Numbered from the stretch's first letter, positions 48,001-58,705 are shown. The stretch is DNA of 64,000 nt from Xanthostigma xanthostigma (GCA_963575645.1 OY754467.1:248001-312000); one strand, 5' to 3'. Made by a program: numbers and translations. Notes: generated by a model not told the origin, from the letters alone.

Positions 48001-49305
48001 GACGACTGTCCGGACGGGAGGTACGGAACGCCGGCGGCCGGCAGGTGCGACTGCCCGCCGCCGTGCCAGTGCGATCCGTGCCTCGACAAGAACGTCGCGA
48101 TCATGGCGGGCTGCGACTGCACGCCGCGCTGCCTCTGCGACCCGTGCCTCGACAAGAACGCACGCAAAGCGAAAGACTGCGACTGCGCGGTGTGCCAGTG
48201 CGAATTGTGCGCAGGCGCCGACGACGTCGGCCGTTCGTCGGGCGACGCCTGCGACTGCGCGGTGTGCTTCGCCGACCCGTGCGATTGCGTCGGCGGAGCC
48301 GGACGAGCCGGCGGCGGCGGTGGGGCCGGCGGCGCCGCGACCGAGGAATGCGATTGCGCCGTCTGTCTCTGCTCGCCGTGCACGCGCGCCGCGCCGAAAC
48401 TGAAATGGGATCAGGCCGAAACCGACAACTCCGAACCGTGCGACTGTCCCGTCTGTTTCTGCACGCCCTGCGCCGGTTCTCAAGGCGTAAAGTTCCCGGG
48501 CGGCGGCGGCGGCGGCGGCAAGGCGTCCGATTTTGTCTGCAGCTGCACCGTGTGCGAGTGCGAAACGTGCCCCGACAAGAGTCGCAGTCAATCGTCTCCG
48601 GTCATAGCGAAGAAATCGGAACAGGGTCACGGTTTCGCCTGCAAATGCGAACAGTGCACGCTGTGTGAAAATTGTCCCGACAAAAGTGTCCAAACAAAAG
48701 CGTCGGCCGTGTCGCAGCGATCGACAAAACCGCACGGCTTCGAGTGCACGTGCCAACAGTGCATTTGCGAGAAGTGTCCGGACGAAAAAATGAAAGGCGG
48801 AGCGGCGGCTGCGCGGACGGGCGGCGCCGTAGCCTCCGGCGGCATGTTCGACTTCGAACGCGAGAGAATTCCGTGCGACTGTCCGACGTGCAGAAGCGGT
48901 CCGTTTGCGGCCGGCGACGCGGCGAGTTTTCCGGTAAAAAGTGCGCCTCAGATGACGGCTAGCAGCGGGGGCGGCGGCGGTGGCGGCGCTAAAAACGGCG
49001 TGATGTTTGATTTCGAAATGGAGCGGATACCTTGCGACTGTCCGGTATGCAAGAGCGGACCGTTTCCGGGGGGCGTAGCGCCCGCAGTCGGAGTGAGGAG
49101 CGTGGCGTTCAATTCGCCGAGGCCAATTAGCGCCAGTTCCGGTCGAGGTAAGGATTCATGTAGCGATCGCGGATTCGATGCGGCGAGCGCGGTATTAAAA
49201 TTTTCAATTTTTTCAGGAAACGCCGGAGGCGCGTTGTTCGATTTCGAACGAGAAAGAATACCGTGCGATTGTCCTACGTGCAAGAGTGGGCCTTTTTCGA
49301 AATAA
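42083..49305 (+). CDS. Cysteine-rich modular protein 3, 13 exons, about 976 residues
   Basis: No family recognised. Exons are 42083-42094, 42384-42562, 43087-43258, 43545-43644, 43733-43885, 44742-44804, 44923-45096, 45237-45311, 45455-45574, 46571-46708, 47393-47497, 47597-49147 and 49217-49305. All phases agree and give 977 codons with the stop. The 4-codon first exon (MPEQ) is the least certain. Residues 1-120 lack the Cys modules and look helical, with repeats such as ALDEANRNVAEALEKANRDV. Three exons then end in C-x-CSPECVCEEAPP, and three more carry AKGGYVCTCEGVCDCGRC; introns from exon 4 onward are all phase 1. The large exon 12 has about 15 five-Cys modules (CDCAVCQCEGC type), often followed by a PDK(S/T) linker, and two FDFE...GPF modules. 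The last exon is one more such module ending CKSGPFSK. Metal binding or cross-linked structure is an inference. Confidence 0.82.
42650..42992 (-). mobile_element. RC-A element copy 3
   Basis: Full-length reverse copy with the same STIR and GTGGTTTTAAGAAACCAC hairpin. It lies in intron 2 of the large cysteine-rich gene. It differs from copies 1 and 2 by a handful of substitutions. Confidence 0.8.
43302..43506 (-). mobile_element. RC-C element copy 2
   Basis: Reverse copy of the TGACGTGATAACGTC family, about 205 bp, with the GTCTGTAAAG...GTTTA hairpin next to a T/A-rich edge. It lies in intron 3 of the large cysteine-rich gene. Confidence 0.72.
44245..44705 (-). mobile_element. Helitron-N copy E
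   Basis: Minus-strand copy from TC (44705) to CTAG (44245) with the intact GTGCGAATAATTCGCAC hairpin. It lies in an intron of the large cysteine-rich gene, ending about 37 bases before the next exon. Confidence 0.9.
45575..46570. other. Long intron between duplicated exons of the large cysteine-rich gene
   Basis: About 1 kb of AT-rich intron separating two copies of the AKGGYVCTCEG exon. No exon relic or bounded repeat is clear in it. Confidence 0.45.
46811..47276 (-). mobile_element. Helitron-N copy F
   Basis: Minus-strand copy from TC (47276) to CTAG (46811). It lies between the second and third AKGGYVCTCEG exons. The end is intact. Confidence 0.9.
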
Positions 49306-51031
49306 CTATCTCGTGTTTGACGAGCTTACGGTTAAGATTTAACAGAATTGCCTTTGATACCGATCTTCCAAGCGCTGGCATTATAAACATTGAAATGTAC
49401 AATTCATGGGCATATTAAAAGAATTATTCGTAACAATTTAAACTGATTTTTTTAACAGTAATTATCTCGACGTGTCTTTCTCCCAACACAAGATACAAGA
49501 AACAAAATGTCGTCATTTTTGACGTGATAACGTCATAAATTGATGAATCACCAATCTTATAAATTGATAAAACACCGGCTGCATGCACGAAAAAGTGTAA
49601 CGTTCCGCCTGACCCTGTGCGTGCTTTTCTCGAAAACGGCGCTAACGATTTGGATGAAATTTACTGAAAAGGGATTTTGGGGGGCAAAAAATCGTTTTAG
49701 CTAGGTCTCATCTCTCGAAAAAATCGTTTTCATACAAATTTTATCATTATAAAAATCAATTTTTTGACGTATGAAAATACTTAAATATTGTAAGTAAGTT
49801 TTGGAATTTTATATAAACAGTGAAACAATTGTTTTCAAAATATTATGACAATTAATCTTTGAGACTTAAAATAAATACGAAAGAAAGAAAGTTAAAAAAA
49901 ACAATTATTATAGGTGGTGAGTATTTTAATAAATAAAATTAACCTAAATTTGAAGCGAAAGATGCAATATCATAGATTCGAATTATTATAATGATTATAT
50001 GTAGAATTTAGGTTATGTATTACGGAATACGTTATCACGTAAAACTATCGTCCGTAAACCGACTTTACAGACAACCAATTTATTTTCTTTGAAACAAACG
50101 AACAGCTGTTCTTACGTAATAAGAAACCAGATATGAAATCGCTTAACATATTTATTTTTCATAATTTACAATGACGAAATCAAAATAAAAAAAATACACG
50201 TTAAGAGACATATTCAAAAATATGAAAACAAAATTAACACCGACGTGGAGACAATTAATATATAAAATTTTCAATTATGTTAATTTTACATTCATTCATA
50301 TATTCTTTAAAAATGCAAAGTTTATTATAAAATTATATTTCCAATATTTTTTTAATGACAAACATTGAAAATAAAATAAACTAATTGTATTAAATACTTA
50401 AAAATTGTAACATACTATATTATCTTTATACTTTATTTATTTTTTTTTTGGTTTTTAAGTCGAAATATCGACATAAATCAATATCTTCAATTTCAAAATG
50501 TTTTTGTAAATTCCAGAATCAAACTTTGAATGGGGAAGCATTTTGCATCGTTTAAATCACTATAAGTAAATGTTACAAATCGAAATACCACTAAGATCAT
50601 TGCTTTTGTCGTTCCTAACTACACAAAAAAAAAATGTTTCTTTTGCAAGGCTTCTTTCTCATGACGCGATTTTTTTTTAATGTCACGCATTGTTACATAA
50701 TTTGAAAAATACATTTCGATTTATTCATATTTATTTAAATATCATTATTGTACTTAACTTAAAAAAAAAAAAAATACTATACATATTTAATACAAAGTAT
50801 TTTAAGTCACAATAACAAAAGACAAATCAGTTATGACCTTTTAAATTCGCCAAAGCGTATGAATTTCAAATTCATAACGGCGGCTAATAGTCGACGGCGC
50901 GTCGAAACGGCCCAAAATAACGAACGAGTGAATGTAAACTATATTAGCTCGTAGAATGTAGTGGCAGAACGGATATGAAACGATAATAATTATAATAACG
51001 ACAAAAAACTAAAACAGGTAACGTTCTAACT
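49306..51031. other. 3' flanks of the large cysteine-rich gene and of KDELR
   Basis: These genes converge here. The left part includes ATTAAA near 49414 as a possible poly(A) signal. An RC-C copy occupies 49516-50082. The rest is AT-rich and probably KDELR 3' UTR on the minus strand. No coding region is seen. Confidence 0.45.
49516..50082 (+). mobile_element. RC-C element copy 3, long
   Basis: Starts TTTTTGACGTGATAACGTC and ends ACGTTATCACGTAAAAC plus the GTCCGTAAA...TTTACAGAC hairpin and AACCAATTTA. At about 567 bp it is longer than copies 2 and 4, with a unique middle. Confidence 0.7.
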
Positions 51032-54000
51032 TCAAGCCGGCAGCTGCAGTTTTTTGCCTTTCAAAACTGAAATTAAAATAAAACAAAATTAACAACCCGC
51101 AAAACGTTCGAATTCCGACGGAGGCGTCGCTCATCGTTATAATTTGTCTGTATTTCACCGCGACAGAAAGATACGGAAATATGGTAAGAGTACGATAACT
51201 TGCTATGCAAAATATCCACTGGAAATTCACAATTATTGTTTTATATAACATATAACAGCGTTATTGGTCGTTTTAAGTGCGGAAAATTAATTTTTAAAAA
51301 TTAAATAATTATGGTATAGTAAGTTGAGAGTATATTATTTACTATAGCGATCGCTATCTTGTCTCATATAGTGATAAGAAAAGAGAAATATATATATACC
51401 TGTATCTATGATAAACAAAGATAGAAATATCAATTGGTTGGAATGAAATACAATTGAACGTTCAGGGCAGAGTCGTATTTGGAAATTTTAATTTATAAAA
51501 CGAATTTTAAATTTAAAACTCACATTTTCATGAAGATTGAAAACCACCGCTTTTTTTGATAAAGGGGTATGCGAATTGTCTCGCAGTGAAACGGGAAGGG
51601 GCAAATGTGGAGTTTTTAAAAAAACCATTCCGGGGTGAACGATAAACGGGTATGCAAATCTAAATACGACCCTGCTTCCATAACACAATCGAAATCTGCA
51701 TACAAAGTGAGATAGTTATACAATAATTCTACACCAGCTGCTATGACGTGTATTTGTGATTTTTGATTGGTTAGATTCAAAAAATGACAGTGAAAGACGA
51801 AAAGTAGTTCCATTTTTTTCACGTATTTTTGAGGAAATTTGTGAATAATCCGCAAAGTTTTTTTTTTGAACGTCAAAATTTAGCGTTTTCTATGACTTAA
51901 AAAAAAAAATTTCAAAATTTGGGTGCATAGTGTTATCGTACTGGACCCCGGAAATATTACACAAACGGTCGAAAAATATGCATACTGAACTGTTTTTGAT
52001 GAGCGACTTCCCCGAAGGTTTCGTCGACAGTCACGTACCTTTGGTTATATATAAATAGAAGAAATCGCAGTATAAAACAGTTTGTACAACCCCGGCAACA
52101 ATGGCGATCAAATCGTAATGATCTTCGGCCAAGTAGCGATAGACCCAGTTGAGGAGGTAGAGCGCGCGGTAAGATCCGAGGGCAAACAGATAATGCGACG
52201 TAATACTTTCCGCCTCTCCCGTTTTGCTTACCAAGAACAATTGCGGCAAAATCGCTACCGACTCCAAATAAATACTAAACGTCCACAGTACCTGTAACAC
52301 AAAAACACAATCGACGATTATATCATCGTTGATTAATTATTTTACGTCCTTGAAAAAGACGACTCGCAGTTACTGTTCGATGTAAGCGGAAATATTTTTG
52401 ATAATAAATAATAATCATCAACGATAAGAATTAATAAGAAAAATCGCAGGATTGTGGACAAATTAGATTTATTAATGTACTTGAAAAAGTCTAAATCTAT
52501 AGACGAAACGTCGTACATTAATAAATCTAATTTGTCCACAATCCTGCGATTTTTCTTATTAATTCTTATCTCGATGGACACGATATCTAATATACAGTAT
52601 GTAAACACGTAAGGTGCACATAGGGAAATTAGCATTGGGAAAAAATACTTGGATCAGAGTTAGCCATGACTGCATTAATTGTTATTTCCATTGAATTATC
52701 GTGGTAATCTTGAGGATTTCTATTTTATTTTGATTTATTTTTATTTTACTTGGCTTTTTTAATAATAATAAGCTCTTATAAATCATTATTTTAATTTTTT
52801 TGTACAAAAATAAAACTAAAAAACAACTCCATCTGTTTGGAAACATTTCATTCAAAAATTGTCTGACTGGTATGACGTATGCGCGTCGGTAAATCAGTGA
52901 CCCAATGTTTTTAGGTTCAACACGAATAGGCGGAGATATTTGATCTCGCACCATATTTAAGTATTTTTGGGAATTTAATGTCCCATTAATAAAAAAAGTC
53001 CGATTATGTTGTAATCATTTAAATATTTTCTTCGGTAGTATACACATTCATTTTGCAAAAGAATAATATCTGTCAAATTGAAAAACAAGATTTCAAGGCT
53101 CACTCTGACCCAGTCATTTTTTCCCAATGTTAATTTCCCTATGTGCACCTTACGTGTTTACATACTATATATCAACGATAAGACTTCAACTTACACTAGC
53201 TGATACAACTGTTCAATTCCTACACAATTGTCGAGCGTCTATAATTCACAGACATTCGTTCAGTTCGAGAACTCGGCAAATTCTTTATGAACCAAAATGA
53301 ACACTTATTTACTCGAAGAGTGAAACGAAAAAAGTGTCACGATAAATGTCGTTCGGCAACGGTTTTAAGGTACGAGAAGTTTCACTTCTGCAGTGTGTCC
53401 CGCGACAGACGTCTTTTTTTTTAATTAACGTTACGGCCGACACAGAAACGATCCTTTCGGTTCGGTTCATGCAGATAGTAATTGTCGAACGGATAAGACA
53501 AATATAGCGTTAACAATCTCACCTCGAGAATGGTGAAATCATGGTTGATCAGCAAAGCGAGTCCCAAAGCCGGTGCGAGTAAAAATTCAATACGGAACGT
53601 ATCGTGATTATGATCGTACGTCGCTTTGAACTTGACGTACATAAGGTAAATGGTAGCCAGCGAAGCGCCGATAAATACAATCTTCATGATTGTATTATAC
53701 AGCGATATGTATGTGGTCACCAAATCCAGGTACCTGCTCACGTACACGATGCCGAACAGGATTTGCGACTTTCCTGATATGCCTGTCCAAATAATAATAG
53801 ATTTGTTCAAGAACTCATTTTTATAAAAAATCGATTATCGTCTTCGATGAGGCAATACACGCACTCGACGTGTTACGTAATTTAAAAATATCATCGCTAG
53901 TTTCTTAACTGAGGAATATCATTATTCTATGCTTGGGTCATGTTTTAAGATTTCAGAAATGTAACATCTTTCGAACAAGTCATGCGCGTGTGTAGTTACA

Positions 54001-54429
54001 ATATTACGTTATATTCTCAAATAGTCGATCGGTCTCGTCATTTTTAATGGAATATAATAAGCTGATATAGTTTTTTATTGCTTTTATTCTGCAGTCTGCA
54101 TTGCAAATGACGTGGAAGGTTAAGTTAACGATAGCAAGATTCGTAGGTCTCCAATGTCAAATTCTGGGATTTAGGGCCCCAAAGAAAATTTGACAGTGTT
54201 GAATTTGCACGTAAATATCAGTTTAAACCTTATGTTCCTGACGAAAGTGAATTAAACGTCACTTTTATGAAAGGCATGATTAATTTCAAGTCAAACACAC
54301 CGGTTCGAAATATGATAAATAAAGTAAATGAAACATACCAGCGCAAGAACGAGTTTTCCATATTTTTAGCAATAAGACAATTATGGCTAGTAGATGCGAT
54401 AAATCGCCCGTGAGACGAAATATATTCAT
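51032..54429 (-). CDS. KDELR: KDEL receptor, 4 exons, 212 residues
   Basis: This seven-helix Golgi receptor retrieves escaped ER luminal proteins carrying a KDEL-like tail. Exons in transcript order are 54339-54429, 53523-53782, 52039-52291 and 51032-51066. All phases agree and give exactly 212 residues, as in human. Sequence landmarks are [91 protein letters not shown] and [20 protein letters not shown]. The last exon gives the cytosolic tail [11 protein letters not shown] with its Lys-based retrieval signal. The gene runs head-to-head with the acyl-CoA dehydrogenase gene. A partial duplicate of exon 1 lies at 58615-58705. Confidence 0.96.
52420..52576 (+). repeat. Snap-back repeat with hammerhead-like core
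   Basis: Arms of about 55 bases are inverted copies (TTAATAAGAAAAATCGCAGG on the left, CCTGCGATTTTTCTTATTAA on the right). The loop reads CTTGAAAAAGTC, a stem TCTA/TAGA, then GAAACGTCGTAC. That is the order of a hammerhead with GAAAC-GUC-G-UAC as the minimal stem III and cleavage site. The CUGANGA box is altered. It lies in a KDELR intron. Confidence 0.5.
52597..53166. mobile_element. MITE with about 50-bp terminal inverted repeats
   Basis: The left end AGTATGTAAACACGTAAGG and right end CCTTACGTGTTTACATACT are inverted copies extending about 50 bp inward through GTGCACATAGGGAAATTA. The middle is AT-rich and non-coding. It lies in a KDELR intron next to the snap-back repeat. Confidence 0.65.
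53316..53413 (+). mobile_element. RC-E, short Helentron-like element
   Basis: A 98-bp unit with AGAGTGAAACGA at the left, AGAAGTTTCACTTCT near the right, then a hairpin GTGTGTC/GACAGAC and GTCTTTTTTTTT. It has the same plan as RC-A and RC-B and a similar AGTGAAA core, but is a different sequence. Only one copy is seen. Confidence 0.5.
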
Positions 54430-54969
54430 TTTTAAGAGAATTTAAATTAAAACACAACTACACAACTCCCACTGCCACTAAAAATATGACGTGGCTCCCT
54501 CATTAAACTCACTGTAGATGGAACTACTGGACAATGAACCTTCAAAAAAAATTTCGATGAATTTTCAAAATTTTCTGCTGCATCATGCGATATCTCAAAA
54601 CCAATATTTGTTTGAAAATTACTCATAAATTGGAAAATCTGACCTGAAAACAGATTATATGCATACGGTCAAATACTATATCATTTAGTCAATTGTTACA
54701 CTAAACAATGTTTTCGATTGTAAACCGGTTATCGAATATCATTTATCTTGATTGACAGCTAATGCATAATTAGTTTTTATAAATAGATGCCAAAACGATG
54801 TAGTTCCGACAAAACTATTTGATAAAAAGTATTATATGTTTTTGACGATATTGCTTTAAAGGTCAATTTTAATCTCGGTAATGAATGACCTTATTTACCA
54901 GAATTCAACTAACAACAATTACTTATAAACAGTTTTTCTCCTTAGTTTCGATTTATTAAAGCAAGTAAA
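54430..54969. promoter_or_regulatory. Shared divergent promoter region of KDELR and the acyl-CoA dehydrogenase gene
   Basis: Only about 540 bp separate the two ATGs, so one region should serve both genes. No TATA box is obvious. The left 110 bp resemble sequence upstream of the duplicated KDELR exon at 58706-58870. Confidence 0.5.
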
Positions 54970-56798
54970 ATGTCTGTTTCAACTTTAAGGTCATTTTCTG
55001 TCGGTAAGTATTGTTATCTAAATTAACTGTCGTAAATATTTTTTCTAACGGAATCTAACTTTTAGTGATTGCAAGCAAGTGGTCACGAGCTTTTAGTCTG
55101 CACAAATTATCCGAAGATCATCTCATGTTACAAAAAACGTGCAGAGATTTTGCTGAGGCTGAACTGAAACCAATCGCAGCTCAACTCGATAAAGATCATA
55201 AATTTCCCAGTGAGCAGGTAACTTTTATTGATACAGTAAAATGTAATCACCGTACCACTACTATGCATATTATTATAAATAGGTATCGAAGCTTGGCGAG
55301 CTTGGCCTTCTTTCGATTTGTGTATCGGAAAAATGGGGCGGGTCCGGCCTGAGCAATCTAGCACTGGCCGTCGCAGTCGAAGAGATCGCCAGAGGTTGTG
55401 GTGGAACCGGGACTACCGTATCGGTGCACAATTGCTTGTACGTAAATTTGATAGAACGATGCGGAACCGAGCAGCAAAAAGAAAAATATTTAAGACCGTT
55501 TACGTCGGGAACACTTGGTTGTTTTGCTTTAAGTGAACCGGGTGCGTATAAAATTTCGATGCATTAGTTATTTAGAATTGAGCCCTTACATATTTTTTAC
55601 AGACGTCGGGAGCGACGTGGGAGCAATGAACACAACGGCCCGTTTGGAGGGCGATTCCTATATACTGAACGGTACAAAAGCTTGGGTAACGAGCGGCTCG
55701 ATCGGAAAAGCGGCTGTCATATTTGCCACGGTCGACAAGACCTTGAAACATAAAGGAATCACCGGTTTCATTGTACCGATACCGTATCCCGGCTTATCAC
55801 TCGGTAAAGAAGAGGAAAAAATGGGAATTAGGTAAGATTTCACGCTTAAATTTTTGAAGTGAAAACTTCTTTAGCGGCGTTGTACACTTTTTTGTAATGG
55901 GTAAAAAATGTTAAACTCGAAAATGCGTAAGACGAAAACTTTTATTTATACAACGTTAGACATCTAGCGTTGAAATATCGTACATAAAAATGCAATCTAT
56001 GATACAAACCATTTTGATCGAAAATTCGTAAGACGTTAATATTCAAGTTTTCACTTCTGCCGGCACTCCCGGAGTGCAACCCGTCTTTTTTTTAAAAACG
56101 TTTGATTATTTTATATTTATTTATTTAGGGCTTCGTCAACGTGCAATTTGATCCTCGAAGACGTGCGAATACCTCGCGAAAATATGTTGGGGGAAGTCGG
56201 AGGTGGGTTTAAAATGGCGATGGAACAATTAGACGGCGCACGTATCGGCATAGCGGCTCAAGCTCTCGGCATCGGCCAAGCAGCTCTCGATTGCGCAGTT
56301 CAGTACGCGAATACGAGGCAGGCGTTTGGAAAACCCATAATCAAACTGCAAGCCATTAAAGTACATACAACTGTCTTAGAACTAACCAAGTATAGAAAAT
56401 ATAGGCATCATATAATATTTTTTTTTTTAAACTCTGTCATTTTAGTTGAAATTATGTTGAAGTAACAAAATAAAAAATTTGAATGTTTTCAGATGAGAAT
56501 AGCAGACATGGCGCTACGCCTGGAATCGGCACGGCTGCTGGTGTGGCGGGCGGCGGCGACGCGCGACGCCGACGAACGGTCAACGAAACAGTCATCGATG
56601 GCGAAACTTGCCGCGAGTGAAGCCGCTACATTCGTATCGCACAACTGCATACAGATCTTAGGCGGCATGGGATACGTATCGGATATGCCGGCCGAACGAC
56701 ACTATAGAGACGCGAGAATTACGGAAATCTACGCCGGAATCACGGACATTCAAAAAATGATTATCGCAGACCACGTAATGAAAGAACACAACTTATAA
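54970..56798 (+). CDS. ACADS: Short-chain acyl-CoA dehydrogenase-like protein, 6 exons, lacking the usual catalytic Glu
   Basis: Short-chain acyl-CoA dehydrogenase is a mitochondrial FAD enzyme of beta-oxidation. Exons are 54970-55003, 55066-55217, 55283-55541, 55603-55831, 56129-56360 and 56493-56798. Phases agree and give 403 residues (human 412). The N-terminus [20 protein letters not shown] looks like a mitochondrial presequence. Landmarks are [84 protein letters not shown] and [14 protein letters not shown]. In active short-chain enzymes the last motif is IYEGT, with Glu as the catalytic base; here it is Ala383. The alternative site used by isovaleryl- and long-chain enzymes also lacks Glu (Ala262 in LDGARIG). 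The gene is otherwise intact. Intron 4 holds an RC-B copy. AATAAA at 56856-56861 is a good poly(A) signal. It could be an ACADS paralogue rather than the orthologue. Confidence 0.9.
55856..56086 (+). mobile_element. RC-B element copy 3
   Basis: A 231-bp copy with GAAGTGAAAACTTC start, AAGTTTTCACTTC counterpart, CCGGCACTCCCGG hairpin and ACCCGTC plus T run. It lies in the dehydrogenase intron 4, about 40 bases before the exon-5 acceptor. Confidence 0.78.
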
Positions 56799-57773
56799 CG
56801 ACGCAGACTCAAATTTCAACTTTTTTCTTCCGTTAGCGATAGTCGGATTGTGGATAATAAATGCTCAACAGTTAAGTTTGCCGGTGTCTTATTTTCCACT
56901 ATTTAAGTAGGTGCATTAATAATACTATAGGCTGTGCGGGTATCTTTTAAAAATTATTTTTATAATAAAGATTTATTTTTATACAAATATAATTTTTTTG
57001 TACATTATATATAAAATAAACAATTTATGAGCATTACAACGTACGTATATCTTTCTATGGCACGCCGTTTTACTATTAAATAGTAAAATATTTATCCAAA
57101 AATTATAAAAATATTTAACAATTTTAATTTCAGAAAAAAAATTTTAAGTGAATTTTTTATGTGGTGACAATAAAAATACGTTATTATTATGTCATGACAT
57201 AATTAAAGTACATTATTTTTATGTCATGACATAAAATTAAATGCTTATACATAGGAAGAGATAGGAAAAACGACGAAATATAATTATGTCATGACATAAA
57301 AATAATGTATTTTTATTGTCACTACATAAAAAAAATTCACTCAAAATTTTTTTTCTGAAATTAAAATTGTTAAATATTTTTATAATTTTTGAATAAATAT
57401 TTTACTATTAAATAGTAAAACGGCGTGCCATATCTTTCAACCCTTCTACGCAACAGAAAATAGGATATTTTTTTATTATGTAAAATATAAAAAGCAATAA
57501 GCGCTTTAAAATTTCGAATATATATATGAGAAAAGATTTTTATTTAAATTTTGTCTTTAATCTGTTAATACCTGCTTTTTGTATAATATGGGAGATTCAT
57601 TTCATAATCGATATAAACTCGATTTATATCAGAAGTGCAGGGTTTACATGATCCGGTGATCCAACGCTTGATTGATTGCATCTTAAAATACTTTTACTTC
57701 TGTCGGCAAACAAATGTTAACGAAATTATCCTAGTTTCTGTTCAAAGATCTCAGTTCCTATACTTATGACTTT
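56799..57773. other. Intergenic stretch with a fold-back element
   Basis: It holds the dehydrogenase 3' end with the poly(A) signal at 56856, the element at 57058-57430, and AT-rich DNA. No coding region is seen. Confidence 0.5.
57058..57430. mobile_element. Mutator-like fold-back MITE
   Basis: Ends TGGCACGCCGTTTTACTATT and AATAGTAAAACGGCGTGCCA are inverted, and the pairing extends more than 100 bp inward. Flanks TATCTTTCTA and TATCTTTCAA form a 10-bp near-direct repeat, the duplication length of Mutator-like elements. The palindrome TTATGTCATGACATAA occurs three times in the middle. Confidence 0.65.
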
Positions 57774-58705
57774 TCAGAGCTTCGATTTCAAGACCTTCAT
57801 TAACTGTTGTAGTTTTATGGTTTTTGGCAAATTACCAGCAATCTTCAGTTTTCCAGTCATGAAAGCCGCTGCAGGTTTCAGTTTTCCGTTGAACATATCA
57901 TAGAAATATTTGCTCTCCATTGTAACTATGGCGTCGGCTTTGGATGGCGGTTCACCTTTACCAATAATGATTCGACTCGGCTTTAGGGCGATATACCTTG
58001 AAACAAATATAATGATAGAAGAACGTCGTTTACGTAAGAAATAACAACTGAACAGAGTTAGGTTAGGTGTGCTGCAAAGCACAAACCGTTAACCGATAAC
58101 GTAAATAAATTAATTTGGTCTTATTATTCTTTGACGATACGTACCATTTACCACCTCCGTTACCGGTAACCACGAATGCATAGAGTAACTGTACTTTATC
58201 GGTGAGTTCTAAAGTTATTCGAATTATCGAAAGCAATCCTGCAATTTTACAACCGAACTTGTTAAAAGTTATTCGACGAATTAGTAAAAGCACTTAACAC
58301 GCTATGTAATTTAAAATTATATCGCTACATTTCTTAACTGACGATAAAAAAATGCATTCTCTACAGCTTACAAGGCAGTTAAGATTCCAGAAAACATAGA
58401 ATATTCAAGGCCCGAAATACAACTACACTTAGGTTAAGTTGATTATAGTAGAGATATAATATAGCAATCATGTTTTAGATATTAAATTTTGAGAAAAAGA
58501 ATTCGATTTTTCGGTGTATAAAAATTGAAGGCCAAAAGTTAATAAAACGTGACACATATTGGCTAATTTTAAGCTAAACACGCCGGTTTTAGTAAAGTGA
58601 ATGAAACGTACTACCAGCAGGAGAACCAGATAGCATTCCATTTAGCAACAAAACAATTATGTCTAATAAATACGCTAAATCGCCTGTGAGACCAAATATA
58701 TCCAT
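57774..58705 (-). CDS. Predicted chimeric gene: KDEL-receptor exon 1 fused to an SCP2 domain
   Basis: Three exons can be joined: 58615-58705, 58145-58238 and 57774-57996. They total 408 bases, 135 residues plus stop, with all phases matching and no stops. Exon 1 is a diverged copy of KDELR exon 1 of identical length (91 bases), reading MDIFGLTGDLAYLLDIIVLL, followed by a GTAGTA donor. Exon 2 is the 3' part of an HSDL2 exon; its acceptor (AAAATTGCAG) corresponds to coding sequence AAAGTTGCAG in HSDL2. Exon 3 equals the HSDL2 last exon in length (223 bases) and keeps the SCP2 lipid-binding sequence GKGEPPSKADA and TGKLKIAGNLPK, ending LKSKL. The product would be a membrane-anchored SCP2 domain. 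The alternative is a pair of adjacent pseudogene fragments. Good conservation of the SCP2 part argues against simple decay. Confidence 0.55.

Noticed and set aside
47367..48756. Long alternative frames over the large cysteine-rich exon (433 codons +, 393 codons -)
   Set aside because: They are Arg-, Ala- and Val-rich shadows of the TGC/GAC-rich modules. The + frame also crosses a clear intron and breaks the exon phases.
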